Of a DNA stretch of 26,939 bases, positions 8,821-17,300 are shown piece after piece (the first letter of the stretch is position 1; each line of letters opens with the position of its first letter). Position numbers and translations under genes: made by a program. The notes under the pieces were generated by a model that did no database searches, was not told the DNA's origin, and saw only the letters and a list, made by a program, of their open reading frames with translations. This DNA comes from Chara braunii (lineage: Eukaryota > Streptophyta > Charophyceae > Charales > Characeae), in contig BFEA01000315.1 of assembly GCA_003427395.1 (NCBI GenBank), positions 1,266,941 through 1,293,879 of the forward strand, given 5' to 3'.

Positions 8821-9000
8821 GGGAGGACTGTCGTTGCCATGCTGCCGTTCGTGGGAAGAGCGCCAGCATGCTGCCAGTCTCACTGGAATCCCTTTATCTC
8901 TCTGTGCTGACATTCATGGGAGGACTCTCGGCACCTCGCCGTGTTGAGGTTTGTGGGAGGACTGCGGCCATCTCGCTGAGGAGGGCTTTCCAGGGAGGAC
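8821..9000. repeat. Diverged ~37-bp repeats with core gggaggact
   Basis: The core gggaggac occurs at 8821, 8918, 8955 and 8993. The last three are spaced 37-38 bp apart and the first gap is 97 bp. Between cores lie similar gccatctcgctg / gcacctcgccgt phrases. This is a short decayed minisatellite at the left edge of the pyrimidine tract. Confidence 0.6.
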
Positions 9001-9158
9001 TGACGTCATCGCCCTCCTCCACCCACTCGTCCTCCGCCTCCCCTCCCTCTGCCTGCTTCTCCTCCTCGTACCCCCCATCCTCGTCGTCCTCATCCGTCCA
9101 CGTGCTCCTCCTCCTCTCCAACCCAGGTAGCGAATCCATTGACTTTTTTTTTTTTTTT

Positions 9159-9228
9159 GGACCTTTTCTCAATTTGTGCGTGTTATCCTTGTGCAGGGGT
9201 CATGCTAATCTTCTCTGTATCGTTCCCA
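9159..9228 (-). pseudogene. U6 snRNA pseudogene, 5'-truncated, copy 1
   Basis: Read on the minus strand, this matches U6 snRNA from the ggaacgatacagagaagatt segment, which includes the conserved ACAGAGA box, to the 3' end. The end reads GCACAAATTGAGAAAAGG, close to the plant-type end GCACAAATCGAGAAATGG (from memory) and unlike the animal end. The 5' stem-loop and everything before about nucleotide 25 are absent. A 15-base A-run (T at 9144-9158) follows GGTCC in place of the U6 terminator. Truncation plus an A-tail points to a retroposed, non-functional copy. Most differences from the canonical sequence are G-to-A or C-to-T changes. Confidence 0.85.
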
Positions 9229-9407
9229 TCCCTGCTCCTTCTCGCTCCTCTCCCCGGCCGTCCTCTTCCACCTCCCTTTCCCCTGCTCCTCCTCCTCCCC
9301 CCGCTTGTCCTCCTCCTCCTCCCCTTTCTGGTCGTCCTCGTCATCCACACCCTCTGCCACCTCTCCCACCGAGGTATCAAATCTATCAACTTTTTTCTTT
9401 TTTTTTT

Positions 9408-9477
9408 GGACCTTTTCTCGATTTGTGCATGTCATCCTTGCACAGGGGTCGTGCTAATCTTCTCTGTATCGTTCCCA
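9408..9477 (-). pseudogene. U6 snRNA pseudogene, 5'-truncated, copy 2
   Basis: This is the same U6 segment as copy 1, truncated at the same point and followed on the minus strand by an A-rich tail (T-rich 9391-9407 on the plus strand). It shares with copy 1 three departures from canonical U6: GGGAACG for TGGAACG, GACCCC for GGCCCC, and GAAAAGG for GAAATGG. It differs at several other sites, mostly former CpGs. The sequence beyond the tail is also alike (gaggtatcaaatctatcaac against caggtagcgaatccattgac). The pair therefore arose by duplicating a roughly 250-bp unit that already carried the pseudogene. Confidence 0.85.
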
Positions 9478-9924
9478 TGGTCCATCTCTCTTTCATGCCG
9501 CCACCTTTCTCCTCTTTGCTCCATTTATCCTCCATCTCTCCTCCACCTTCGTCTCTCCCCCATGCTTCCACCTCCATCTCTCCTCCACCCGTCCTTCACC
9601 TTTCCTTCACCTTTCCTCCATCTTTCTTCCTTCTCCGCTCGATGTATCTTCCATCTCCCGTCCTCTCCCCTCCATTTCTCCTCCATATGCCCTCCTTCTC
9701 CCCACCATTGGTGGAATAGTGCTCGTCAATTCGTCCCCTTTCTGCCCGCCATATCCCCACCATGTCCCCATCTCCCCGCCATGGGTAACAACCGTCACTC
9801 TCCTCCCTGCCCTCAGAACCCCTTAGAGAAGAAGAAGAAAAAACAGAACACCCTGCACGATTCCGCACGATGCGGGGCTAGGAGTGCACGGCCCCGCTCA
9901 ATTCGGCACCCGCTCGCGCATCCT

Positions 9925-10035
9925 CCGCACGCCGTACTCCGCACCGCACCGCACAAATGTGCGGCTCTTGCGGTTGCATGTATGGTTCAAACCATACCTG
10001 TGGTGCACCGGTGCGGTGCGCCGTGAGTGGATTAG
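9925..10035. repeat. GC-rich imperfect palindrome
   Basis: Ccgcaccgcaccgcac near 9938-9953 can pair with gtgcaccggtgcggtgcg near 10003-10020. Nested inside is the small perfect hairpin gtatggttcaaaccatac near 9981-9998. The dense GCAC/GTGC repetition makes several alternative pairings possible. It could be a decayed fold-back element. No tRNA or other known RNA fits. Confidence 0.5.
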
Positions 10036-10974
10036 TGGTGAACGAACAAAAGAAAAGAAAAGGTAATTGTCTGTGTGCGTGGTTGTGGGTGTATGAGAGA
10101 CAGAGGGAGGAGACGTTCGTTGTCAAAGGGGCCCTGCACGCATTTTGAAAGGCGGCTGCACGTATTTCGAAGGGAGACGGCCTTATCATAGTCAAACGCC
10201 CCCATATAATTCAGAATTGTTTGATTTCGTTTCTTTTTTTCCTTCATTAAAAAAAAACTGTCTACGCCTCATATGGGGGACAACTTTTTTCTTTATGCCC
10301 TACGTTATTCTCTTTGCTGAATATCAAGACAACCTCGCGATTGCTAGCTCATCTGGATTAAAACTCAGGTCTGTATTTCAACAGTTCATGGGTGTAGTAA
10401 CTCAGGTAGCCCGTTGCTCCCTGCAGGTAATTCGATGGGCCCCTTTAGGGCCTGCGCGGATTTGGAAGAAAAGGGGGAAAAACAAAAAGAGAGAGCTACA
10501 GGCATCCTTATCATGACTGTGTCGGACCTGAATTGGACCTGCATGCATTCAGAGGGAGAGATAATGTGGCCCTTTCTCCCTGATGGAGTCGTTATGCCTC
10601 TCGCCCCCCCCTCTGACAGTGCACAGCTATGTGTCAGGTCCATTAGAGTCTTGACCCTTGGGGCATCGTCACCACACTAGTGAAATGTGAAAAAGACAAA
10701 ACCTATGCTGGCTGTATCTTTCTATGTATTTTTCCCGAAAATACATGGTCTATTTTGCACATTCTGGGAGTGGTGTGGCGGCGCCCTTGATGAGGGTGTG
10801 TGTTCTACGGGCCAACAATTGTTAGCGAAAAACCAAAAGGCGAAGTCGGCCGAGCTCTCGTCAGAGCTGTACGTTTGCCGAGGCATGCTGCACCCTCATC
10901 ATGGCTGTGTTTTGGACCTGAAAGACAGCTTGGAATCAGTCAGGTCACTATTTAGAACCTTGTCAGAACTCCAC
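10036..10974. other. Intergenic DNA, no gene recognised
   Basis: Overlapping short frames on both strands (60-125 codons) have no recognisable domains. One phrase with weak similarity recurs: cttatcatgactgtgtcggacctgaa near 10508 and ctcatcatggctgtgttttggacctgaa near 10894 (matching parts: atcatg.ctgtgt and ggacctgaa). It may be an old duplication. No RNA gene is seen. Confidence 0.45.
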
Positions 10975-11473
10975 GTCCCATTTCCTTCCTCCTGTCTCTT
11001 GTGTAGTACTCGTAATACATACGAATGAACATCATTAAGAGAGCAGAAAATATAAGTTGAAAATCTGAGAAGAAATGAACAGGAATATACCTCCGCCTTT
11101 GCCCTGCCTCCTTTCATAGTGTGCAAGTGCGCGGATATGGCACATGGGGATGTGGGCAGCTTGCGCTCAACCACAATCAACGTGGCGAGCCTTGTAAATG
11201 AGAGGCACGGTAAAGGCGGAGCTGCTAGAACAAATGAAAGGGTTACCCCAGAGAAAGCAAACGTGAACACAATTAAGAAAGGGTTTTTACGCGCCTCTAT
11301 TATACTTCATGTTGATTGCTGTAGAGGTGAAACTGTTTCATTGTTGGATTGTCTCAACTTGAGAAGGGCTTTTTCGTTGTGTCTGCAAAAGGATTAAATA
11401 TGCATTTTTTATTTTGGATATTCTCATCTGGGGGGAATAGCGGCTGTTGTGGTGAAAATTCAAAACACACACG
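10975..11473. repeat. Diverged ~0.5-kb dispersed repeat, copy A
   Basis: Copy A aligns with 12055-12570 at an offset of about 1083 bp. Shared landmarks in order are cttgtgtagtact, atacgaatga.catcatt, gaacaggartatacctcc, gtgcaagtgc, ggggatgtgggcagctt, atgagaggc, tagaggtraarctgtttca and ctcatctgggkgg. Identity is moderate with small indels. The open frames differ between copies, so the repeat looks non-coding. Confidence 0.8.
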
Positions 11474-11557
11474 TATGGATCAGGCCCCATCATCGCCTGC
11501 TCATAGAGAGGGAATATTGGTTGCGGAAACGGTTAACCCAACCGAGAAACCTGCTCA

Positions 11558-11728
11558 ATGCCGCACTGTCATGGACCACCTGAGATTCGGCTAGCATGTG
11601 ATGGACGTGCTTTATGTCGTGAGGATTATGAAGGTATTACCCATGCAAGTCTTTGTTGTCATACGTACGAGGACAGTCAACATTGCACTCGTGTACGACA
11701 TGCCGGACATGGCATGTCCTATTTGTAG
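11558..11728 (+). pseudogene. Cys/His-rich zinc-finger-like fragment 1
   Basis: A 56-codon frame beginning MPHCHGPPEIRLACDG contains closely spaced Cys and His (CDGRALC, LCCHTYED, HCTRVRHAGH) before a stop. In the neighbouring frame the sequence continues as DMACPICRRAGM (about 11698-11733), and CPIC looks like the last metal-binding pair of a RING-type finger. Together they suggest one zinc-finger coding sequence broken by a frameshift or by an unseen splice. The family is not identified beyond a cross-brace zinc finger. A chance Cys-rich reading frame is possible. Confidence 0.35.
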
Positions 11729-11785
11729 ACGGGCTGGAATGACAACGTCTCTACAATTGTGGTGGGCGTGCCTCTGCGTTCCTAG

Positions 11786-12002
11786 CCATGTAGGAGCGAA
11801 GTAGCCTGTGACATCTGTCTACACTGTGCGGTTCGATGCAGCAACTGCAATGACGAGAATTGGATGCAGTGCCTCCACAGTCCACTCCCGAACTGGTCCT
11901 GTCCGCTCTGTAGGCGACGTCTGCTCCTCAACTCAAATTTCTCTGCAAGCCAAACACTGACTGGCCTCCAGCGCTATTCTATAGTGGTCTGGTCTGGTCT
12001 TG
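11786..12002 (+). pseudogene. Cys-rich RING/PHD-like fragment 2
   Basis: The plus-strand frame opens after a stop at 11783-11785 and reads PCRSEVACDICLHCAVRC, then SNCNDENWMQCLHSPLPN, then WSCPLCRRRLLL. Paired CxxC motifs at both ends, a central C..C and a Trp before the last pair fit a RING or PHD cross-brace. The usual His before the sixth ligand is missing. Just after it, gtgagt at about 12004 resembles a splice donor, so this could be an exon rather than a pseudogene. The ending CPLCRRR echoes CPICRRAG of fragment 1, which hints at a duplicated module. It lies between repeat copies A and B. Confidence 0.4.
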
Positions 12003-12054
12003 TGGTGAGTACTCAGAACCCTAAGAATTTGTTTTTCCTTTGTTTTGAACTATT

Positions 12055-12570
12055 CCCCTTCCACTTCCTCCCTCCCTCCTCTTGTGTAGTACTACTAAAT
12101 GCATACGAATGAGCATCATTTTTAGAACAGACAAAATATAAGCTGAAGATCTGCTGAAAAGTGAACAGGAGTATACCTCCCCATTTACTCTCCCTCAGTT
12201 TATAGCGTGCAAGTGCACCGTTATGGCACACGGGGATGTGGGCAGCTTCCGCTCAATCACAATCAACGCGGCAAGCCGTGTACATGAGAGGCCCGGGAAA
12301 AGGGGGGCTGCAAGGAGAAATCAAAGGGGTTCGCCGAAGAAAGGCACGCAAGGAAAAAGAAGAAAGGACCATACAGGGAAAATGCAAAATAACGATTTTA
12401 GTCTGCTTCATGTTGTTTGCTATAGAGGTAAAGCTGTTTCAATTTCGGATCCGACCATCTTAGTGCACTTCAAGTAGTTTGTTATAGAGGTAAAGCTGTT
12501 TCAATTATGGATCTGCTCATCTGGGTGGAAAAGGGGTTGTCATGGCGACAGTTTACAACCCACACAACCA
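12055..12570. repeat. Diverged ~0.5-kb dispersed repeat, copy B
   Basis: The counterpart of 10975-11473 in the same orientation. It carries an extra internal duplication: tatagaggtaaagctgtttc occurs at about 12420 and again at about 12484, while copy A has one equivalent. Copies A and B bracket the Cys-rich fragments. That would suit a terminal repeat pair or a duplicated flank, but no LTR hallmarks (TG...CA ends, primer site, polypurine tract) are clear. Confidence 0.8.
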
Positions 12571-12660
12571 CACAACCTCCCAATGAGTCAGTGAAAGTCC
12601 GATGAAACAGTCTGGCATAGCCGTGCTTGCTTTTGTGGAGTTATGTATAGTGAACATGAC

Positions 12661-12661
<1 letters not shown>

Positions 12662-12726
<65 letters not shown>
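12662..12726. repeat. (AC)n microsatellite
   Basis: About 32 uninterrupted AC units, directly abutting the isolated fold-back arm at 12727. The length is prone to slippage. Confidence 0.97.
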
Positions 12727-12727
<1 letters not shown>

Positions 12728-12765
12728 CTATAATGACCAGGCGTTCTATTCGGGTGAAGAAGGTA
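12727..12765 (+). mobile_element. Solitary fold-back arm related to 3300-3338
   Basis: It reads gctataatgaccaggcgttc and then tattcgggtgaagaaggta. It matches the right arm of the 3230-3338 element at about 35 of 39 positions and also ends in TA. The complementary left arm is not present. The preceding DNA is an AC microsatellite, so the other half may have been lost or replaced by repeat expansion. Confidence 0.65.
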
Positions 12766-12774
12766 GCACGTCCT

Positions 12775-13242
12775 CTAGCTATTACGTCCTCTTTGTTCTC
12801 CTGTCTTCTCCGAAGTGACTGGAGATGGCAGCAGCTATGGTGGCCTTCCCTTCCTGGTTCAGATGCAGTCCAATGCCGCTTTTGGAATTGCAGGCAATAG
12901 GGATAGAAGTAGGGACAGTCGCGAGGAAAGAGCGAAAACTAGCGAGTCCCTTAGCTGTTCAGTCCTCTCTCTTCTCCTGTCTTCTCCGAAGTGATTGGAG
13001 AGGGCAGCAGCTATGGTGGCCCTCCCCTCGTGGTTCAGCTGGAGTCCAATGCCGTTTTCGGACTTGCAGGCAATAGGGAAAGAAGCTGGGACTCTCGTGA
13101 GGAAAGAGCGACAACTAGTGAGTCCCTTAGCTATTCCGTTCTCTTTCATCTCCTTTCTTCTCTGAAGTTATTGGAGAGGGCAGCAGCTATGGTGGCCCTC
13201 CCCTACTGGTTCAGATGCAGTCCAATACCGCTTTTGAGGTTG
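12775..13242. repeat. Tandem repeat, 176-bp period, ~2.7 copies
   Basis: Units start at 12775, 12951 and 13127, each with a tagctrtt phrase. They share ggcagcagctatggtggcc, aggcaatagggawagaag and gaggaaagagcga. The third unit is cut short near 13242. Since 176 is not a multiple of three, no repeat-encoded protein is maintained. The array begins about 10 bp after the solitary fold-back arm. Confidence 0.93.
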
Positions 13243-13360
13243 CCAGTCTTGTGGCTCATGTGGCAGCAGCGCACTTCTCTTCGATCAGATTCTATCAGAG
13301 TTACATGGCAGTTCTTAGTTGCATCCTTATGTGAAACCAGACAGCTTCGGGGTTGATAAA

Positions 13361-13371
13361 GGGGGGGGGGG

Positions 13372-13407
<36 letters not shown>
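13361..13407. repeat. Poly-G run followed by (AG)n microsatellite
   Basis: Fourteen G residues (13361-13374) run straight into about 16 AG units. It lies roughly 0.9 kb upstream of the BEACH gene start. A second AG microsatellite begins about 90 bp after the same gene. Confidence 0.95.
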
Positions 13408-13409
<2 letters not shown>

Positions 13410-13540
13410 AAGGTTTGTGAATGGAATTCAAGCTTAGTTGCGTGGACATTGGGTTGTTAAAAGTGGGTGAACTTTGAAACCAAACTTCATTTCAGGTTTA
13501 CGAGGGGCATGTTCTGTTCTTCCTCTTCCTTTGGGTCAGT

Positions 13541-13559
13541 GGGTGGGTGGGTGGGTGGG
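13541..13559 (+). other. G-quadruplex-capable GGGT repeat
   Basis: Five GGG runs separated by single T residues meet the usual four-run rule for an intramolecular G-quadruplex with one-base loops, a very stable arrangement. It lies about 770 bp before the BEACH start codon on the coding strand, so it could be promoter or 5' leader DNA. A function is only a possibility. Confidence 0.7.
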
Positions 13560-14331
13560 CAGCGGAAGGGTGGGGAGGGAGAATTGAAATCCTGTGATGC
13601 TTGTTGCAGATTGCCTGCTTCAATGAGTGGGATCTGAAAATGGTGTTGTAGCCGAGGGTGTGATGACAAAATACCAGTGTATGTTATTCAATTAATGTGC
13701 TTGGAGCTAGCAGCCAGCACGTCCTCTGCGATGGCATTTTTGGAAGACCTCATGGGCATGTGTTGATTTGGGATGCCACTTTCGCCTTGTCAAGAACTTA
13801 GTCGAGGCCTCTGATTACGACTACCATTTGGCAGGCGTGGATGCACTTGTTTATCAGCACTTGTTGTTTTCACATATACACACCTGCTGGTATCCTCCTT
13901 TGCCTCTGTAAAGCATGCATTTTTTATTGTCGGGAAAGTAGTCTGGGATTCCACTTCAAGACTCCCGCAGCATGCTTTTGTGTTGGACAAATTCGGCATG
14001 GCGTTGAAGTAGGTGATGGATGACTCTGTCTTTTCGGTTGTGCATTGATGAGTGACATGGGACTCGCATTGCGACTGATCGCAACGGTTTACCCGATTTC
14101 GTATGTTGGTCACTTCCATTCGACAGCAGCAGCTTGGATGAAACGGGGAAGCGAGTGGCTCCAGAGGAAGAAAGCGCATCGTTACCTCCTTTACGGGAAC
14201 GAGGAGCTGAAGCTGTTGTTCCTCCTGAGCTCCTGCCATGCCCGAGGGGCCTGTCAGTTTGATCTGGTGCTGCGCTCGCGCTCGTAGGAAACTGCCAACC
14301 TTTTGTGGAATCGCAATCCTACTCAGAAAAG
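13560..14331 (+). promoter_or_regulatory. Upstream region of the BEACH gene, elements unassigned
   Basis: Promoter and 5' leader should lie here, but no TATA box at a sensible place can be named with confidence. Several ATG codons occur upstream of 14332. One at 14238 opens a 65-codon frame that overlaps the main start, and another at 14045 opens an 80-codon frame. The bases just before the start read cctactcag (AG at 14325-14326), a possible splice acceptor. An intron in the 5' leader would remove these upstream frames. A 149-codon minus-strand frame at 13790-14239 has no recognisable features. Confidence 0.35.
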
Positions 14332-17300
14332 ATGAAATGGATGTCCCGATTGGTCAAAACTGCAGGGGCCCCAGTTTTGGAGCCAACTGGGGCCGGTCGA
14401 CATCAAGTGCATCGGTTCCAGAAGCTGTGGGATGAGTTTCGTGTTTTATCAGCGTCAGAAAAAACCAGGGACGATAAATTTGGTGAGCTGCTTCGGATTT
14501 TTTGCAATATTGTCACTTCTGATGCTTGCTCTCCAGAGGCAGTGACGCCGTTTGTCGATCCTGGTCCATTCTCGTCAACCGTCGCCAGTTATCTTGTAAA
14601 AGATCTTCAGCGTTTGAGTGAGAATGGGAAGGATGGACGTCTTTCCATGAGTGACGTATTGACCTTTTTCTCGAAGACTCGAGATAATGGAAGGCCAGGA
14701 AAGGGCGCGAGAATGCTTATGGCCCTTAATGCCCTCGTGTCGTCAAATGTGGATGTGGGGCCGTTGGTTGCTGCAGGGTTGCTGTCTGCCCTAATTTTCG
14801 TGCTGCACAGTTTTCTGTCTCACGAATCCTCTCCTGTGGAATCACCTGAAGGAGCTGCTGATCTGGGCAGCAAAGATGGGGGCAGTCGGGAGTCTACCCC
14901 ATCCACTAGCCCACGGACACACGATGAGGATTTGGGGAGTGTTGCATCAGAACAGCTAGCAAAGACTGGCAGCTTGCCACAGCAGAAGAGCAGTGCAGAA
15001 ACAACTGCAGCAGCAGGTAAGGGAAAAGGTAGCAGACGATCAGCTGGTCAGCCTGATGGGAGGTTGTTGGTAGAAGGGAGCATTGTGCATGTTATGAAGG
15101 CACTAGCAAGACACCCTTTGGCAGGGCAGAGTCTTATCGAAGATGAGTCGCTGCAGCTGCTGTTTGAGATGGTTTCAATGGATCTGGGCACAACTGGAGA
15201 AGACGAGGTGTCATTCCGGTCACCCCGAGAGGGCATCGTGCAGGAAACAAGTGGAGGTGACCATGAGCATGGCCACGATGGGAAGCGTTTGCATAACGCT
15301 CAGCTCCAGCGGCATGCAAGACAAATCCTTGAACTCGTGCTAACCAGTGACATGGGTACAGATGCAGTCGACTACATTGAAAGGCGCAACTTGATGGGTT
15401 TGCTGTTGAATGCTGTGAGCAATTTCGACCCTGAGAAGAGCGATCGTAGCCATATTATCGGAGTCGTCTCGTTGATGGTCACAAGCATTCGACTATCGAG
15501 CAGGCAAGATGTCGGAGAAGACGTTGTGCTAAGGGAAGCCTTCCGCTCGCTTCAAGGGTACCGTCTGCTTATGCAGCTTGCTATCACTCTCTCGATGCCA
15601 CGTTCAGGGTCATCGCGGTCCGGCTCGATAGCAGGAGAGCCGCCCGCAGACTTCGCAGAAGAGTACGGCGATGTAATTGACAGCCCAGATTCATCGCCTG
15701 CGAGGGCCCTTGCATTCCAAGGGGGACCAGCTGCATCTGCCAGGGCTGCGGTTGAACCATCAATAACCAGGTTACTTGATCTTCTGGTAGAATTGGCAGG
15801 AATTGGAAGGGATGAGGAGGACCGGGAAGCGGCCGAAGGGAGGGGTGGAGAGATGGTGGGTTGTTGGATTCTGACAGAAGGAGCAGGACTGGGCTCAGCA
15901 GCAGTAAGTGGAGCGAAGAATAAAAGGGAGGCGGTTTCTGTTATAAGAGATGTTGAGGCTGTGCAAATCCTACGGAATGTCTTTCTGAAATCGACGAACC
16001 TGGGAGTGCAGCTGCTAGTGCTGGATCGTTTGCTTAGCCTTTTTGCCAATCACCCGGGCAACTACCAGATCGTTCAGGAGCTCGGATTGCTTCCATTGCT
16101 TATCAAAGAGATGCCTAGACTTGCACTGGTGCTTCAGGAGCAATTGCTCAAGGTCTTGGAGTATGTGATTACGGTAGGAGATTTCATCCCTGAGCAAGAA
16201 CTACTTAGTCTCTGCTGTCTTTTGCAGGCACAGCCGGAAGAAATTATTGGGGAGGAGGCAGCAGGGGGCTCCTTAGGCCATACGATTCTGTCTTTCTTCT
16301 ATAAGCTGATGTCCTTTGATCAGAAGTTCAAGGAGATTCTCAGGAATGTTGGATTGCTCGATGTGCTGGTTGATCATTTGAAGAATTGCCATACGCCTCC
16401 ACACGTGTCTCGCAATGAGAGCGTGTGTGACAGCCAGACTGCATCCCAAGAGGTTTCGCCTGCCACGGAGGCTTTGTCAACAGTGGAAGATTGTGCTGCT
16501 GAACCGGATCGGACTGGAGAAGCACGGGGGGTGGTTTTAGCTTCGGACGATGAGAAGGGCAGCGCGGCAGCGGAGGTCCAGCTCAGGGGCAGCATCACTG
16601 GGAGCAACAGAGACAAGATTGTTTCGTTGTACGACAAAGGTGGGGACAATCTAACTTCGAAGGCGTGGGACACTTTGCTTGCTTTGCTGACTAAGAGTCC
16701 GGTTTGTCAGCAGCAGTTCCGAAAGTCTGGAGGGGTTCGCTTGCTGATGCCTCTCCTGGCAAGCGACGATCAAAGGCAGGGGTCCCTTAGCGTGATTGCA
16801 TGCCTTATCATTGAGGATGTGAACCAGGTCTATCGGGAGGAAACCGAGGCATTGCTTCAGGCCCTAAGGACAAACAGGGTTGTGTCTCCAGCAGGGGAAG
16901 AAGAGTTGGCACTGACCTCCGGAGCGAAGGTGGACATATGGTGGAGCTTCGTACGGATGTTGGGTAGTAATCCTGCGGTGAAGGACGCTTTCTGTGAAAG
17001 TGGGGGTTTCAAGCTAGCTGTGTCACTGCTGAGAAGGACTGTTATGCAAGCGCTGTCAGTCTTCGTTTGCAGTGATGAACATGATCGTGCTGAGTCGGCA
17101 GCTAGCAAGGACAGGGATGTGCATTCTTTTGACATTCAGGCTCAGAATGACATTGGCGGATCGCCAAAGATGGGCTCTACTAAAGGGGACGGAAGGGGTA
17201 TAGGCCCCGACGATCAGTTGCATCTCCTGGATTCACTCGTTCATGTTCTCATAGCAGCAGTGAAAAATAACTCTGGCAATCGAAGAGTCCTTCATGAAAC

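Larger units (their letters stand above)
9001..9720. repeat. Pyrimidine-rich (TCC/CTC) low-complexity tract
   Basis: The plus strand is overwhelmingly C and T, with tcctcctcctcc-type runs interrupted only by the two U6-like segments. Long plus-strand frames (8772-9719 and 9139-10026) are products of the composition bias: they are almost all Pro, Ser, Leu and Phe, and they run straight through U6 sequence. The minus-strand Glu/Asp/Gly frames have the same cause. I call no gene here. Confidence 0.8.

Noticed and set aside
8894-9435. Acidic minus-strand frames in the same tract
   Set aside because: Glu/Asp/Gly richness follows from GAGGAG repeats, and the Lys runs come from the U6 A-tails. There is no conserved domain.
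8772-10026. Plus-strand frames of 315 and 295 codons (8772-9719 and 9139-10026)
   Set aside because: They lie in a TCC/CTC tract, consist mostly of Pro, Ser, Leu and Phe, overlap each other, and read through the U6 pseudogenes and their T-tracts.
10975-12570. An LTR retrotransposon with copies A and B as LTRs
   Set aside because: The copies are diverged without clear TG/CA ends, no primer-binding site or polypurine tract is visible, and no gag, protease, RT or integrase sequence lies between them.
13790-14239. Minus-strand 149-codon frame just upstream of the BEACH gene
   Set aside because: No domain, conserved motif or supporting signal is present. It lies in the presumed promoter/leader region of the opposite strand.
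14305-14331. GTG at 14305 as the start of the BEACH protein
   Set aside because: Non-ATG starts are rare in nuclear genes. The ATG at 14332 gives the family-typical MKW N-terminus and has a purine at -3.
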